This document shows, piece by piece, positions 9,990 through 19,012 of a DNA stretch of 64,000 nt (the first letter of the stretch is position 1; every line of letters starts with the position of its first letter). The stretch comes from Streptomyces albus subsp. albus (lineage in GTDB: Bacteria > Actinomycetota > Actinomycetes > Streptomycetales > Streptomycetaceae): NCBI RefSeq assembly GCF_000719865.1, contig NZ_JOID01000007.1:124001-188000 (forward strand), written 5' to 3'. The notes below the pieces were generated by a model that saw nothing but the letters and a program-made list of their open reading frames with translations, searched no databases and was not told the DNA's origin. Position numbers and translations under genes: made by a program.

Positions 9990-10276
9990 TGCGGCCCACC
10001 CTTCCGCGCTGCCCTCGGTACGGCACGGCCCCTGTGCGGGCGCGCGCCGTCTGCTTCCCCCGGTGTGTCTCCGCGGCCGCCCTGGTCGGGCGGGCGTGCC
10101 GCCGGAGTGCGGACCGTTCTATCAGCCCTGGTCCGGCGTGGGAATGGCGGGGGCCGCAGGGGTCTTCCGCAGAGGCACCGTCCGGTCGGTACGGTGTCCC
10201 CCCAGCCGAACACCCGGCCGAACAGCGGCCGGCGCACCGGCCGCCACACCCGAGCACAGGGAAGGGACTCCCGGAC

Positions 10277-11476
10277 ATGAGCCAGGACCGCCCGCGGGAC
10301 CTCGCGCACGCGCAGGCCGCCTTCGCCGCGTACCAGGACGAGATCTATCTGCACGGGCTGCTGACGGGTGAGCCGCCCCGCTTCCCCACCGGCGCGGCGG
10401 AAGTGGAGGCGGCGGCCCGCGAGCGGATGACCGCGGAGGCGTACGGCTACGTGGCCGGGGGCGCGGGCGGCGAGGCGACCGTGCGCGCGAACCGGGCCGC
10501 GTTCGAGCGGCGGACGATCGTGCCGCGCATGCTGCGCGACGTCGGCACGCGCGATCTGTCCTGTTCGCTGCTGGGAACGGAGCTGCCGGCGCCCGTGCTG
10601 CTGGCGCCGGTCGGGGTGCTGTCGATCGCGCATCCGGACGCCGAGCCGGCGGTGGCCCGGGCCGCGGCCGGGCTGGGGCTCCCCCTGGTGCTGAGCACCG
10701 CGTCCTCCGCCTCGCTGGAGGAGGTCGCGGAGGCGTCCGGGGACGGGCCGCGCTGGTTCCAGCTGTACTGGCCGAAGGACCGCGAGGTGACGCTCAGCCT
10801 GCTGCGGCGGGCCCGCGCCGCCGGCTACAGCACGCTCGTCCTGACCCTGGACACCTGGCTGCTGGGCTGGCGCCCGCGCGACCTGGACCGGGCCTATCTG
10901 CCGTTCCTCCAGCGCGTCGGGATCGCCAACTACCTCAGCGATCCGGCGTTCCTGGCCGGGCTGGCCAAGCCGCCGGAGGAGGACCCGCTCGCGGCGGTGG
11001 CGCACTGGGCGGGGATGTTCGCCGACCCCACCAAGACCTGGGAGGACCTGGCGTTCCTGCGCGAGCACTGGGACGGGCCGATCGTGCTCAAGGGCGTGCA
11101 GCACCCGGACGACGCGCGCCGCGCCCGGGACGCGGGCATGGACGGGGTGGTGGTCTCCAACCACGGGGGCCGCCAAGTGGACGGGGCCACTGGGTCCCTC
11201 GACGTGCTTCCGGCGGTCGCCGGGGCGGTCGGCGACGAGCTGGCCGTGCTCTTCGACAGCGGTGTGCGCGGCGGCGCCGACATCCTCAAGGCGCTCGCGC
11301 TCGGCGCCCGGGCCGTCCTGGTCGGCCGGCCGTATGTGTACGGGCTGGCGCTCGGCGGCGAGGAGGGCGTCCGGCACGTGCTGCGCTGCCTGCTGGCGGA
11401 ACTCGACCTCTCGCTGGCCCTCTCCGGCCACGCCCGCCTCGCGGACCTGGGGCCGGGAGTGCTCGGCACGGGGTGA
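10277..11476 (+). CDS. FMN-dependent alpha-hydroxy-acid oxidase (lactate 2-monooxygenase-like)
   Basis: 399-residue TIM-barrel flavoenzyme. Visible hallmarks are the N-terminal AYGYVAGGAGGEATVRANRAAFER, LLAPVGVLSIAHPDAE, the flavin-binding WFQLYWPKD and TLVLTLDTWLLG, the catalytic VSNHGGRQVDG (His and Arg of the family) and LFDSGVRGGADILKALALGA/GRPYVYGLA phosphate-binding ends. The insertion between about 210 and 250 is like that of lactate 2-monooxygenase rather than glycolate oxidase. Family enzymes oxidise L-2-hydroxy acids; monooxygenases convert L-lactate to acetate and CO2. ATG 10277 was chosen; upstream in-frame codons lack the family's N-terminus. Confidence 0.85.
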   Translation: MSQDRPRDLAHAQAAFAAYQDEIYLHGLLTGEPPRFPTGAAEVEAAARERMTAEAYGYVAGGAGGEATVRANRAAFERRTIVPRMLRDVGTRDLSCSLLGTELPAPVLLAPVGVLSIAHPDAEPAVARAAAGLGLPLVLSTASSASLEEVAEASGDGPRWFQLYWPKDREVTLSLLRRARAAGYSTLVLTLDTWLLGWRPRDLDRAYLPFLQRVGIANYLSDPAFLAGLAKPPEEDPLAAVAHWAGMFADPTKTWEDLAFLREHWDGPIVLKGVQHPDDARRARDAGMDGVVVSNHGGRQVDGATGSLDVLPAVAGAVGDELAVLFDSGVRGGADILKALALGARAVLVGRPYVYGLALGGEEGVRHVLRCLLAELDLSLALSGHARLADLGPGVLGTG

Positions 11477-11695
11477 CCACCGCACCGCCGGCCGGCCACG
11501 GCCAGGGCACGGGCTGCCGGGCCGGGGCCCCGTGCGTGGGTGGATCCGGCGCGAGCGGACCCGGCCGTGACGGACCCGGCGCGGGCGGCACTCCCGCCCT
11601 GACGGCGGCGGAGCCGGCGCCGGGGTCGTACCGTCGCGCGGGCCCGCCGGGCGGGCGCCGGCCGGGCCGCGGACCGGTGCGGAGCGGATCCGCTG

Positions 11696-11719
11696 CCGGC
11701 CGGGGGCGGCTCCGGCCGG
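11696..11719. terminator. Possible terminator for the convergent pair
   Basis: CCGGCCGG (11696-11703) repeated as its own complement at 11712-11719 with an 8-nt loop, just past the end of the leftward phosphoribosyltransferase gene. The 258-nt gap shows no gene. Confidence 0.35.
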
Positions 11720-11734
11720 GTTCGGGGCCGCTCG

Positions 11735-12388
11735 TCAGCGGGTGGTCATGGACTCGCGCAGGATGGCCACGACCTCGTCGTCACGGGTCTGCGCGAAGTC
11801 GTCGTAGAACTGCCCGACGGCCTGGAAGTACGGCGGTTGCCACATGCACACGATGTCGTCGGCCTCGCGGCTCAGCGCGGCGACCGCCTGCGGCGAGCCG
11901 ACCGGTACGGCGAGCACCAGCCGGGCCGGCTTCCGGCGGCGTACGGCGCGGAGCGCGACCCGCGCGGTGCTGCCGGTGGCGAGCCCGTCGTCCACGACGA
12001 CCGCCGTGCGGCCGGCCAGGTCCGCCGGCGGGCGGCCCTCGCGGTAGAGGTGCTCCCGGCGCCTCATCTCCGCGCGCTCCTCCTCGACGCGGGACGCGAG
12101 CCGCTCGGGGGTGAGGTCGAGCATCTGCAGCGTCTGCTCGTCGTACCAGGGCTCGTCCTCGCCCGCGACGGCCCCGACGGCGAACTCGGGGTTGAACGGG
12201 GCGCCGATCTTGCGGACGACGACGATGTCCAGGGGTGCGTGGAGCTCCCGGGCGACCTCGTCGGCGACGGGCAGTCCGCCGCGCGGCAGGGCGAGGACCA
12301 CCGGCTTCTCCAGCCGGCCCGCGCGCCCGCGCTCCTTGAGCTCTCCGGCCAGTTCGCGCCCGGCCGACCTGCGGTCGTGGTAGTTCAT
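11735..12388 (-). CDS. Phosphoribosyltransferase domain protein
   Basis: 217-residue type I PRTase fold. LALPRGGLPVADEVARELHAPLDIVVVRKIG is the N-terminal core and TAVVVDDGLATGSTARVALRAVRRRKPARLVLAVPVG contains the PRPP loop (VVVDDGLATGST). This is the stand-alone phosphoribosyltransferase often found beside dienelactone-hydrolase-type genes in Actinobacteria, as here with the next gene upstream (12540-13217, same strand, 150 nt away). Substrate unknown; it is not a recognised purine/pyrimidine salvage enzyme. ATG is preceded by GGAAGACGAG. Possibly part of a stress-related pair. Confidence 0.85.
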   Translation of the reverse strand: MNYHDRRSAGRELAGELKERGRAGRLEKPVVLALPRGGLPVADEVARELHAPLDIVVVRKIGAPFNPEFAVGAVAGEDEPWYDEQTLQMLDLTPERLASRVEEERAEMRRREHLYREGRPPADLAGRTAVVVDDGLATGSTARVALRAVRRRKPARLVLAVPVGSPQAVAALSREADDIVCMWQPPYFQAVGQFYDDFAQTRDDEVVAILRESMTTR

Positions 12389-12539
12389 GCTCGTCTTCCT
12401 TCCGGTTCTCCGGCGCCGGCCGGGGTTCGCCCGGGCCGGCGGCCCGTGAGATCGCGTCTCCTCCCCGCTCCGGACCCGGCCGGGACAACCCGGACGGCCC
12501 GGGCGGCGGGGCGCGGAACGGGGAGGAGAACGGCGGCCG

Positions 12540-13217
12540 TCACGGACCGGCCCCCGCCGTCGTGGTCCGCTTCCCGGCGACCGTGCGGACGAACCAGCCC
12601 TGCGCGGCCGCGGCGGCCTGTTCCAGCGTCCCCGGTTCCTCGAAGAGGTGGGTGGCGCCCGGGACGACGTGCACGGTGGCGGACCCGCCGAGCCGCTCGG
12701 CGGCGTCCCGGTTCATGCGCAGCACCTCGTGGTCCTCACCGCCGACGATCAGCAGAACGGGCGCCTGGACCCGGGGCAGCGCGGGGCCCGCGAGATCGGG
12801 GCGTCCGCCGCGCGAGACCACGGCCCGCACCCGCTCCGGCCGTTCCGCCGCGGCGATCAGTGCCGCGGCGGCGCCGGTGCTGGCGCCGAAGAGGCCGACG
12901 GGGAGCCCCGCCGTGGCCGGGTGCCGCCCGAGCCAGTCGACTGCGGCCACGAGCCGCCGGCCCAGCAGCGGGATGTCGAAGCGGAGTTCGGCGGTCACCG
13001 CGTCCAGCCGCCCCTCCTCCTCGGTGAGGAGGTCGAAGAGGAGCGTGGTCAGGCCCGCGTCCTGGAGGACCCGCGCCACCTCCTGGTTGCGCGGACTGTG
13101 CCGCGAGCTGCCGCTGCCGTGCGCGAACGCCACGACGCCGTGGGTCGGCTCGGGCGAGACGAGATCACCTCGGAGATCCGCTTCGCCGGCGTCGATGAGT
13201 ACGGTGTCGAAGACCAT
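12540..13217 (-). CDS. Dienelactone-hydrolase-family alpha/beta hydrolase
   Basis: 225-residue alpha/beta hydrolase. The nucleophile elbow is GLFGASTGAAAAL (G-A-S-T-G), with VVAFAHGSGSSRHSPRN forming the oxyanion region, the acid in LLIVGGEDHEVL and His in VVPGATHLFEEPG. The start at ATG 13217 has a perfect GGAGGTG site; longer reading upstream lacks homology. The phosphoribosyltransferase gene follows on the same strand after 150 nt, an arrangement common in Actinobacteria, where both domains also occur fused. A SigB-like promoter lies about 60 nt upstream. Biological substrate unknown. Confidence 0.85.
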   Translation of the reverse strand: MVFDTVLIDAGEADLRGDLVSPEPTHGVVAFAHGSGSSRHSPRNQEVARVLQDAGLTTLLFDLLTEEEGRLDAVTAELRFDIPLLGRRLVAAVDWLGRHPATAGLPVGLFGASTGAAAALIAAAERPERVRAVVSRGGRPDLAGPALPRVQAPVLLIVGGEDHEVLRMNRDAAERLGGSATVHVVPGATHLFEEPGTLEQAAAAAQGWFVRTVAGKRTTTAGAGP

Positions 13218-13286
13218 CGGCCCACCTCCTGCTGTTCCGGGGTTCCGGGCCGCCGGGACGGTGGCCCTGCGCCACCCGTGCGCGGG

Positions 13287-13311
13287 GTACCCGCGCCGCA
13301 TGCCGGTATGC
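13287..13311 (-). promoter_or_regulatory. SigB-family-like promoter for the alpha/beta hydrolase gene
   Basis: On the minus strand GCAT (13308-13311), 15-nt spacer, GGGTAC (13287-13292). It matches the GNNT-N14-16-GGGTAC/T consensus and gives a leader of about 60 nt. Confidence 0.5.
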
Positions 13312-13495
13312 GCCCCGCGCGGGGCCGCCCGAGCCCCGGCCCCGTACGGGACGGGGGTGACGACGGTCATGTCCCTCCGGCCGGGGCGGCGGCTACCCTG
13401 AGAGCCCGGCGGCGTCCGGGCCACCGCCCGTCACGGCGGGGCCGCCCGGCGCGCCCCCGGCGCCCTGCCCCGCGGACCGAAAGCGCGGATGCCCC

Positions 13496-14020
13496 ATGCC
13501 CGCCGGCCTCTCCTCCGTCATAGCGGCCACCACCCGGTGGCTCACCCGCTCCTATCCCGCGGCGGGCGGCGCCCTCAACGCCGCGTACGCCGAGGTCCAG
13601 GCCCGCCAGGCCGTCTCGGTGGCCGCCATGCTGCGCTATCCGACCGAACTCGACGCCGGACTGCTCGTCCTCACGGGCCCCGGCGGCTCCGGCCGCCTGG
13701 ACCGGCTCACCGGGGCGGACGCCGCGGAGCCGGATCCGGAGGACCACGCCTGGCGCACCTGGGTCGACGAGGTGCTCGCGAGCTGGGCCGCGTGTCTGCT
13801 GACCGACCCGGCCCTGGCCGGGGCGGCGGTGGCCGCCGTGGCGGAGGGGGAGCACCCGTCCGGGTTCCCGTACCACTTCCGGCGGCTGACCGAGCCCGAC
13901 GACGGCGACCGGCGGGCCGCCCCGCTGCTGCGCCATCCGGACCTGCTGGAACCGGTCGCCCTTCTGCACCGGGCCCCGCTCCTGGAGCGTCTCCACGACG
14001 GGCTGGCCGAGGCGGCCTGA
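13496..14020 (+). CDS. Hypothetical protein
   Basis: 174-residue soluble, acidic, alanine/leucine-rich protein with no recognised domain. It opens MPAGLSSVIAATTRWLTRSYPAAGG and contains a tryptophan-containing helix (HAWRTWVDEVLASWAACLL). Coding is supported by the strong third-position GC pattern and the clean frame between two divergent/convergent neighbours. ATG 13496 is the first good start; an ATG at 13489 is in another frame. No clear ribosome site is present (AAAGCGCGG upstream), so the start is uncertain. Confidence 0.6.
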   Translation: MPAGLSSVIAATTRWLTRSYPAAGGALNAAYAEVQARQAVSVAAMLRYPTELDAGLLVLTGPGGSGRLDRLTGADAAEPDPEDHAWRTWVDEVLASWAACLLTDPALAGAAVAAVAEGEHPSGFPYHFRRLTEPDDGDRRAAPLLRHPDLLEPVALLHRAPLLERLHDGLAEAA

Positions 14021-14298
14021 CCACGCCCGACGGGCGGGCCCCGGGAAGGTCCCGCCCCGGCGGCCGGGGTGCCTCGGGGAGGCCCGGCACCCCGGGGCGC
14101 CGTCGAGGCCGTGCTGCGGCTCCAGCGCACCGGTCGTCCGCCGGAGGGCCGCCCTCCGCGCGGCAAGCCGCGCCCGTACACGGCCGTACGCCGACCGCCG
14201 CTCGTACACAGGCGCGCCACGGCGGCACAGCGGTGTACGGGCGGCGGTTCTCCGGCCGTGCCGCCCCGGGCCCGTGGGGTCCCCGGGGTGCCGGCGGT

Positions 14299-14802
14299 TC
14301 AGCCGCCGGGCCTGACCTCGTACAGCGGGCCCAGGTCGGTCCTGCCGGTGTCCGGAACCTGGCGGGCGAGACGGTGGGTGGTGACCAGGTCGTGCATCAG
14401 GACCCGGGCCTTCTCGTGGGATATCCGGGCGATCCGCGCGATCTCGTCGAGCGCGGCCCCGCCCCCGTGGGCCTCCTCCGCCTCCACCAGGGCGCGGAAG
14501 AGTACCTCGTGGTCGTCGGTGTACGCCGGACGGCCCCGGCCCGCGAAGGCGGACTCGGTCTTCTCCGGCCCGGACGGCGCGCCGGCGGCCCGGGCCTGTT
14601 CGCCCTGCCACCGCTGCTTGCCCTTGTGCGGGGTGGCCAGCCTCTCCTCGTGCGTGCGGGTGGACCGGTCCGTGAGGTGGGTCCGCTGCTTGGAGGCCCC
14701 GGTCGTCGCGCCCCGGGCACTGGGGGACTCCCCCGCCCGGTGTGCCGCGCGCCCGGCGGCCCGCCGCTGTTCCTCGTCGCCCTCGACCTTCTTGCGCACC
14801 AT
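14299..14802 (-). CDS. Basic protein with a C-terminal winged-helix-like segment
   Basis: 167 residues. The first 95 are highly basic and disordered (MVRKKVEGDEEQRRAAGRAAHRAGE, KQRTHLTDRSTRTHEERLATPHKGKQRWQGEQ). Residues 100-160 (DDHEVLFRALVEAEEAHGGGAALDEIARIARISHEKARVLMHDLVTTHRLARQV) resemble a small helix-turn-helix/winged-helix fold, so nucleic-acid binding is plausible. Start ATG 14802 has a GAGGAGG site and lies about 40 nt downstream of a perfect stress-type promoter. No named family recognised. Confidence 0.65.
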   Translation of the reverse strand: MVRKKVEGDEEQRRAAGRAAHRAGESPSARGATTGASKQRTHLTDRSTRTHEERLATPHKGKQRWQGEQARAAGAPSGPEKTESAFAGRGRPAYTDDHEVLFRALVEAEEAHGGGAALDEIARIARISHEKARVLMHDLVTTHRLARQVPDTGRTDLGPLYEVRPGG

Positions 14803-14847
14803 GCGAAAGCCTCCTCGCGCCGATAGGGAAGGTGACACGCGGACCGG

Positions 14848-14871
14848 GTACCCGGCGGCGCGCCGTGAAAC
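14848..14871 (-). promoter_or_regulatory. Perfect SigB/SigH-type promoter
   Basis: On the minus strand GTTT (14868-14871), 14-nt spacer, GGGTAC (14848-14853): an exact match to the Streptomyces stress-sigma consensus. The leader to the ATG at 14802 would be about 39 nt. Confidence 0.65.
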
Positions 14872-14987
14872 AGCCGGGATGCGGGGGCGGGCCCCGCCGT
14901 ACGGGCCCACTCATCGGCGGCGTGGGACGGATGTGTCCGCCGGGAGTGGACGTACCGGCCCTATTGGGGGGCGTGGACGGTCATCCC

Positions 14988-15012
14988 GTGTTCCCCCGGC
15001 CCGTCAGGGAAT
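14988..15012 (+). promoter_or_regulatory. SigB-family-like promoter for ctaD
   Basis: GTGT (14988-14991), 15-nt spacer, GGGAAT (15007-15012). Transcription would begin near 15019, downstream of the ATG at 15015 and upstream of the GTG at 15075; this supports the GTG as the true start. Confidence 0.45.
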
Positions 15013-15074
15013 AGATGACTCCGTTCCGGGCACCGGGCACCGGGGCTGCCGGTCGAGGACAGGGAGGGAAACGG

Positions 15075-16757
15075 GTGGACGCGGGGCGGCGGGTGAGCAC
15101 GGGCCGGAGAGTGCTCGGCTGGCTCACCACCACTGACCACAAGGTGATCGGGAACCTGTACCTGGTCACCTCGTTCGGCTTCTTCCTGGCCGCGGGCCTG
15201 ATGGCGATGCTGATGCGGGCGGAGCTGATGCGGCCCGGTATGCAGCTGATGACGCCCTTTCAGTACAACCAGCTGTTCACCATCCACGGCACGATCATGA
15301 TGCTGCTCTTCGCGACGCCGACCTTCGCCGGTTTCGCCAATGCCGTCATGCCGCTCCAGATCGGCGCCCCGGACGTGGCCTTCCCCCGGCTCAACGCCTT
15401 CACCTACTGGGTCTTCCTCTTCGGCGGGCTGACCGTGGTCGCCGGGTTCCTCACCTCCGAGGGCGCGGCGCCCTTCGGCTGGTTCTCCTACACCCCGCTG
15501 AGCCGGGCCGAGTACTCCCCGGGAGCGGGCGGGGACCTGTGGGTCATGGGGCTGATCGTGGCCGGTCTCAGCACCATCCTGGGCGCCGTCAACTTCATCA
15601 CCACGATCATCACGCTCCGTGCGCCGGGCATGACACTGTTCCGGATGCCGCTCTTCACCTGGAACGTGCTGTTCACCTCGATCCTGGTGCTGCTGGCCTT
15701 CCCCGTGCTGACCGCCGCGCTCTTCGCACTGGCCGCGGACCGCATGTTCGGGGCGCACATCTTCGACCCGGCCAACGGCGGGGCGCTGCTGTGGCAGCAC
15801 CTCTTCTGGTTCTTCGGCCATCCCGAGGTCTATATCGTGGCGCTGCCCTTCTTCGGGGTGATCACCGAGATCATCCCGGTCTTCAGCCGGAAGCCGGTCT
15901 TCGGCTACCTCGGGCTCATCGGCGCCACCATGGCCATCACCGGCCTCTCCGCGACCGTGTGGGCCCATCACATGTTCGCCACCGGCGGGGTGTTGCTGCC
16001 GTTCTTCTCGTTGATGTCCTTCCTCATCGCCGTGCCGACGGGCGTGAAGTTCTTCAACTGGATCGGCACCATGTGGAAGGGCTCGCTGTCCTTCGAGACC
16101 CCCATGCTGTGGTCGATCGGCTTCCTGGTGAGCTTCCTCCTGGGCGGCCTCACCGGAGTGCTCATCGCCTCACCGCCGCTGGACTTCCACCTCACCGACA
16201 CCTACTTCATCGTCGCCCATCTGCACTACGTCCTCTTCGGCACCATCGTCTTCGCCACCTTCGCCGGCTTCTACTTCTGGTGGCCGAAGATGACGGGCCG
16301 GATGCTCGACGAACGGCTGGGAAAGATCCATTTCTGGACCCTCTTCACGGGGTTCCACGGCACCTTCCTCGTCCACCACTGGCTGGGGCAGCAGGGCATG
16401 CCCCGCCGCTACGCCGACTACCTCGCGGCGGACGGCTTCACCGCTCTCAACACGGTCTCCTCGCTCAGCTCCTTTCTGCTGGGCCTCTCCACGCTGCCGT
16501 TCCTCTACAACGTCTGGAAGACCACCCAGTACGGCGAGAAGGTCACCACGGACGACCCCTGGGGCTGGGGCCGCTCCCTGGAGTGGGCGACGAGCTGCCC
16601 GCCGCCCCGGCACAACTTCCCTGCCCTGCCCCGGATCCGGTCCGAGTCCCCCGCCTTTGACCTGCACCATCCGCGGACGTCGGGGGCGGGCCACCGTCCG
16701 CCCACCGCGTCCGCCGGACACCCGGCGGAGCGGCCGGAGAAGGGAGGCCGGGGATGA
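15075..16757 (+). CDS. ctaD: Cytochrome c oxidase subunit I (aa3 type)
   Basis: 560-residue heme-copper oxidase catalytic subunit with 12 membrane segments. Ligands present: His71 (TIHGT, low-spin heme a), His249 and Tyr253 (FGHPEVY, cross-linked CuB pair), His298-His299 (WAHHMF, CuB) and His382/His384 ([10 protein letters not shown], hemes a3/a). The subunit should therefore be catalytically complete. GTG 15075 is preferred over ATG 15015 because AGGGAGG precedes it by 7 nt and the conserved start ([17 protein letters not shown]) follows. It overlaps ctaF by ATGA. Unlike the main oxidase locus of Actinobacteria, subunits II and III are absent here, so this is probably a paralogue. Confidence 0.93.
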   Translation: MDAGRRVSTGRRVLGWLTTTDHKVIGNLYLVTSFGFFLAAGLMAMLMRAELMRPGMQLMTPFQYNQLFTIHGTIMMLLFATPTFAGFANAVMPLQIGAPDVAFPRLNAFTYWVFLFGGLTVVAGFLTSEGAAPFGWFSYTPLSRAEYSPGAGGDLWVMGLIVAGLSTILGAVNFITTIITLRAPGMTLFRMPLFTWNVLFTSILVLLAFPVLTAALFALAADRMFGAHIFDPANGGALLWQHLFWFFGHPEVYIVALPFFGVITEIIPVFSRKPVFGYLGLIGATMAITGLSATVWAHHMFATGGVLLPFFSLMSFLIAVPTGVKFFNWIGTMWKGSLSFETPMLWSIGFLVSFLLGGLTGVLIASPPLDFHLTDTYFIVAHLHYVLFGTIVFATFAGFYFWWPKMTGRMLDERLGKIHFWTLFTGFHGTFLVHHWLGQQGMPRRYADYLAADGFTALNTVSSLSSFLLGLSTLPFLYNVWKTTQYGEKVTTDDPWGWGRSLEWATSCPPPRHNFPALPRIRSESPAFDLHHPRTSGAGHRPPTASAGHPAERPEKGGRG

Positions 16758-17140
16758 AGACGGAGGCCCTGGTCTTCACCGGTGTGGCCGGCTTCTTCGC
16801 CGTCGTCACCGCTCTCTACGTCGTCTGGGGATCCGTCGAGCCGGCCGGCACGGCGGTCCTGCTGGTCTCCTTCGTGATGTCCTCGCTCGTCGCGCTCTTC
16901 CTCTGGATCCAGTTCCGGCGGTGCGGTACACGGCCCCAGGACCGCCGGCACGCGGCGGTCCACGAGTCCGCCGGTCCCCTCGCGTTCTTCTCCCCGCGCA
17001 GCTACTACCCGGTGCTCACCGCCGCCGGCGCGGCCCTGCTGGGCGTCGGGGTGGTCTACGGCCTGTGGCTCTTCCTGGTGGGCGTCGGGGTCCTGATCCC
17101 GGGCATCGTGGGATTCGTCTTCCAGCACAACGACCGCTGA
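16754..17140 (+). CDS. ctaF: Cytochrome c oxidase subunit IV (actinobacterial)
   Basis: 128-residue membrane protein with paired N-terminal helices ([43 protein letters not shown]) and paired C-terminal helices ([41 protein letters not shown]). Arrangement and length match the small actinobacterial subunit IV that packs on CtaD. It overlaps ctaD by four bases, implying coupled, stoichiometric synthesis, and precedes qcrB by 48 nt. The central loop PRSYYP is typical of the family. Confidence 0.88.
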   Translation: MKTEALVFTGVAGFFAVVTALYVVWGSVEPAGTAVLLVSFVMSSLVALFLWIQFRRCGTRPQDRRHAAVHESAGPLAFFSPRSYYPVLTAAGAALLGVGVVYGLWLFLVGVGVLIPGIVGFVFQHNDR

Positions 17141-17188
17141 ACAGGCACCGCCACGGCGGAGAACCGCAGAGGAGAGGAGAGGAAGCCG

Positions 17189-18763
17189 ATGCTCTTTCCG
17201 CGGAAGAGGGCCGGGCTCAAGGCCGGGGCCGGGGCCGCCGCCGAGAGCGGATTCACCGCGCTCGACAGCCGCCTGCCCGTCGCGGAGGGGGGATCGCTGC
17301 TGCGCAAGGCGTTCCCCGAGCACTGGTCCTACTTCCTCGGCGAACTCGCGCTCTACAGCCTGGTGGTGCTGGTGCTGACCGGGTCGTATCTGACCCTCTT
17401 CTTCGATCCGGAGATGACGGAGGTCCGTTACACCGGGTCCTACGAGCCTCTTCAGGGCACCCTGATGTCCGGGGCCTACGCCTCCACCCTGGACATCAGC
17501 TTCGACATCCGCGGCGGGCTGCTGATCCGGCAGATGCACCACTGGGCGGCGCTGGTCTTCGTGGCGGCCATCGGCCTGCACATGCTGCGCGTCTTCTTCA
17601 CCGGTGCCTTCCGCAAGCCCCGGGAGGTCAACTGGGTCATCGGCGTGACCCTGTTCCTGCTGTCGGTCGCCGAGGGCTTCGCCGGCTACTCGCTCCCCGA
17701 CGACCTCCTGTCCGGCACCGGGCTGCGGGTGGTGCAGAGCCTGCTGCTGTCGATCCCGGTGGCCGGCACGTACCTCAGCTTCTTCCTCTTCGGCGGCGAA
17801 TACCCCGGGACGGAGATCATCCCCAGGCTCTACATCGGGCACGTCCTCTTCATCCCCGCCGTGCTCATCGCCCTGGTCGTCGTCCATCTCATCCTGGTGG
17901 TGTATCTCAAGCACACCCAGTGGGGCGGGCCGGGGAGAACGAACCGGAATGTCGTCGGCAAGCCGTCCTTCCCCCAGTTCGCCACCACCTCCACCGGGCT
18001 CGCGCTGGCGGTCTTCGGCATCCTGGCGGTCCTGGGCGGCGTGGCCCAGGTCAACCCGGTGTGGAACTACGGCCCGTACCGGCCCGACCAGGTGAGCACG
18101 GCCTCGCAGCCGGACTGGTACGTCGGCTTCCTGGAGGGCGCCCTGCGGCTGATGCCGCCGTTCGAGACGACGCTGTGGGGCCACACCTTCATGTGGAACG
18201 TCCTGGTGCCCACCGCCATTCTCCCCGGGCTGCTCTTCCTCGTCCTGTATCTCTATCCGTTCCTGGAGAAGTGGGTGACCGGCGACTCCGCCGAGCACCA
18301 TCTCTGCGACCGGCCCCGCGACCGGCCCACGCGCACCGGTCTCGGCGCCGCCGGGATCACCTTCTACGCCGTCCTGCTGGTGGCCGGCGGCAACGACGTC
18401 ATCTCCCTGACCCTGGAGATCTCCCTCAACCGGCTCACGTGGATCCTCCGCTTCTCCCTCGTGCTGCTTCCGGTACTCGTCTTCGTCCTGACCAAGCGGC
18501 TCTGCCTGGGACTGCAGGACCACGAGACGCACCTGCTGGAGAAGGGCCGGGAGACCGGTGAGGTGCGGCAGAGCGTGGAGGGGGGTCTCACCGAGGACGA
18601 GGAACCCCTCTCCCGGGAGAAGCGCTACACCCTCTTGATGAACCGTCAGCGCACGCCCGTGCCACTGCGGTTGCCGCCCTCCGAGGACGGCGGCCTCCCC
18701 ACCCGCCGCAGCCGGCTGCGGGTGGCCCTGAGCCGCTGGTTCCACCGCGACCGGGCCCGCTGA
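17189..18763 (+). CDS. qcrB: Cytochrome b subunit of the menaquinol-cytochrome c reductase
   Basis: 524-residue cytochrome b. Heme ligand pairs are in the second and fourth core helices (MHHWAALVFVAAIGLHMLRVFF and YIGHVLFIPAVLIALVVVHLI); the quinol-site motif is PDWY (QPDWYVGFLEGALRLMPP), the actinobacterial version of PEWY. After eight core helices there is a charged cytosolic C-terminal tail of about 130 residues, usual for actinobacterial QcrB. A ribosome site (GGAGAGGAG) precedes ATG 17189. QcrA (Rieske) and QcrC (diheme cytochrome c) are not next to it, so it must borrow partners encoded elsewhere or act alone. Co-directional with ctaD-ctaF. Confidence 0.92.
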   Translation: MLFPRKRAGLKAGAGAAAESGFTALDSRLPVAEGGSLLRKAFPEHWSYFLGELALYSLVVLVLTGSYLTLFFDPEMTEVRYTGSYEPLQGTLMSGAYASTLDISFDIRGGLLIRQMHHWAALVFVAAIGLHMLRVFFTGAFRKPREVNWVIGVTLFLLSVAEGFAGYSLPDDLLSGTGLRVVQSLLLSIPVAGTYLSFFLFGGEYPGTEIIPRLYIGHVLFIPAVLIALVVVHLILVVYLKHTQWGGPGRTNRNVVGKPSFPQFATTSTGLALAVFGILAVLGGVAQVNPVWNYGPYRPDQVSTASQPDWYVGFLEGALRLMPPFETTLWGHTFMWNVLVPTAILPGLLFLVLYLYPFLEKWVTGDSAEHHLCDRPRDRPTRTGLGAAGITFYAVLLVAGGNDVISLTLEISLNRLTWILRFSLVLLPVLVFVLTKRLCLGLQDHETHLLEKGRETGEVRQSVEGGLTEDEEPLSREKRYTLLMNRQRTPVPLRLPPSEDGGLPTRRSRLRVALSRWFHRDRAR

Positions 18764-19012
18764 CACCGCACACGCAGGGTCGCCCGGCCACGGTCCGCCG
18801 GCTGGCCGCCGACGGCTGCATGTGGCCGACACCGAAGCCGTGGAGAACACCGCCGGCCGGGTCGGGCGGAAGCCGGATCCGGCCGGCGTCCGGGTCAACT
18901 CGGCCTTCAGCGGACACCTCGCGCCCGCCTCCTCGATCGTCTCGGACCAGGAGGCGGGCAGGGCACAATCCGGCGGCGCCCGGGGGCGCCGGTCTCCGTC
19001 ATGTGCCGTCCG

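Noticed and set aside
15015..15074. ATG 15015 as the start of ctaD
   Set aside because: The predicted transcription start (about 15019) lies after it, and GTG 15075 has a proper ribosome site before the conserved N-terminus.
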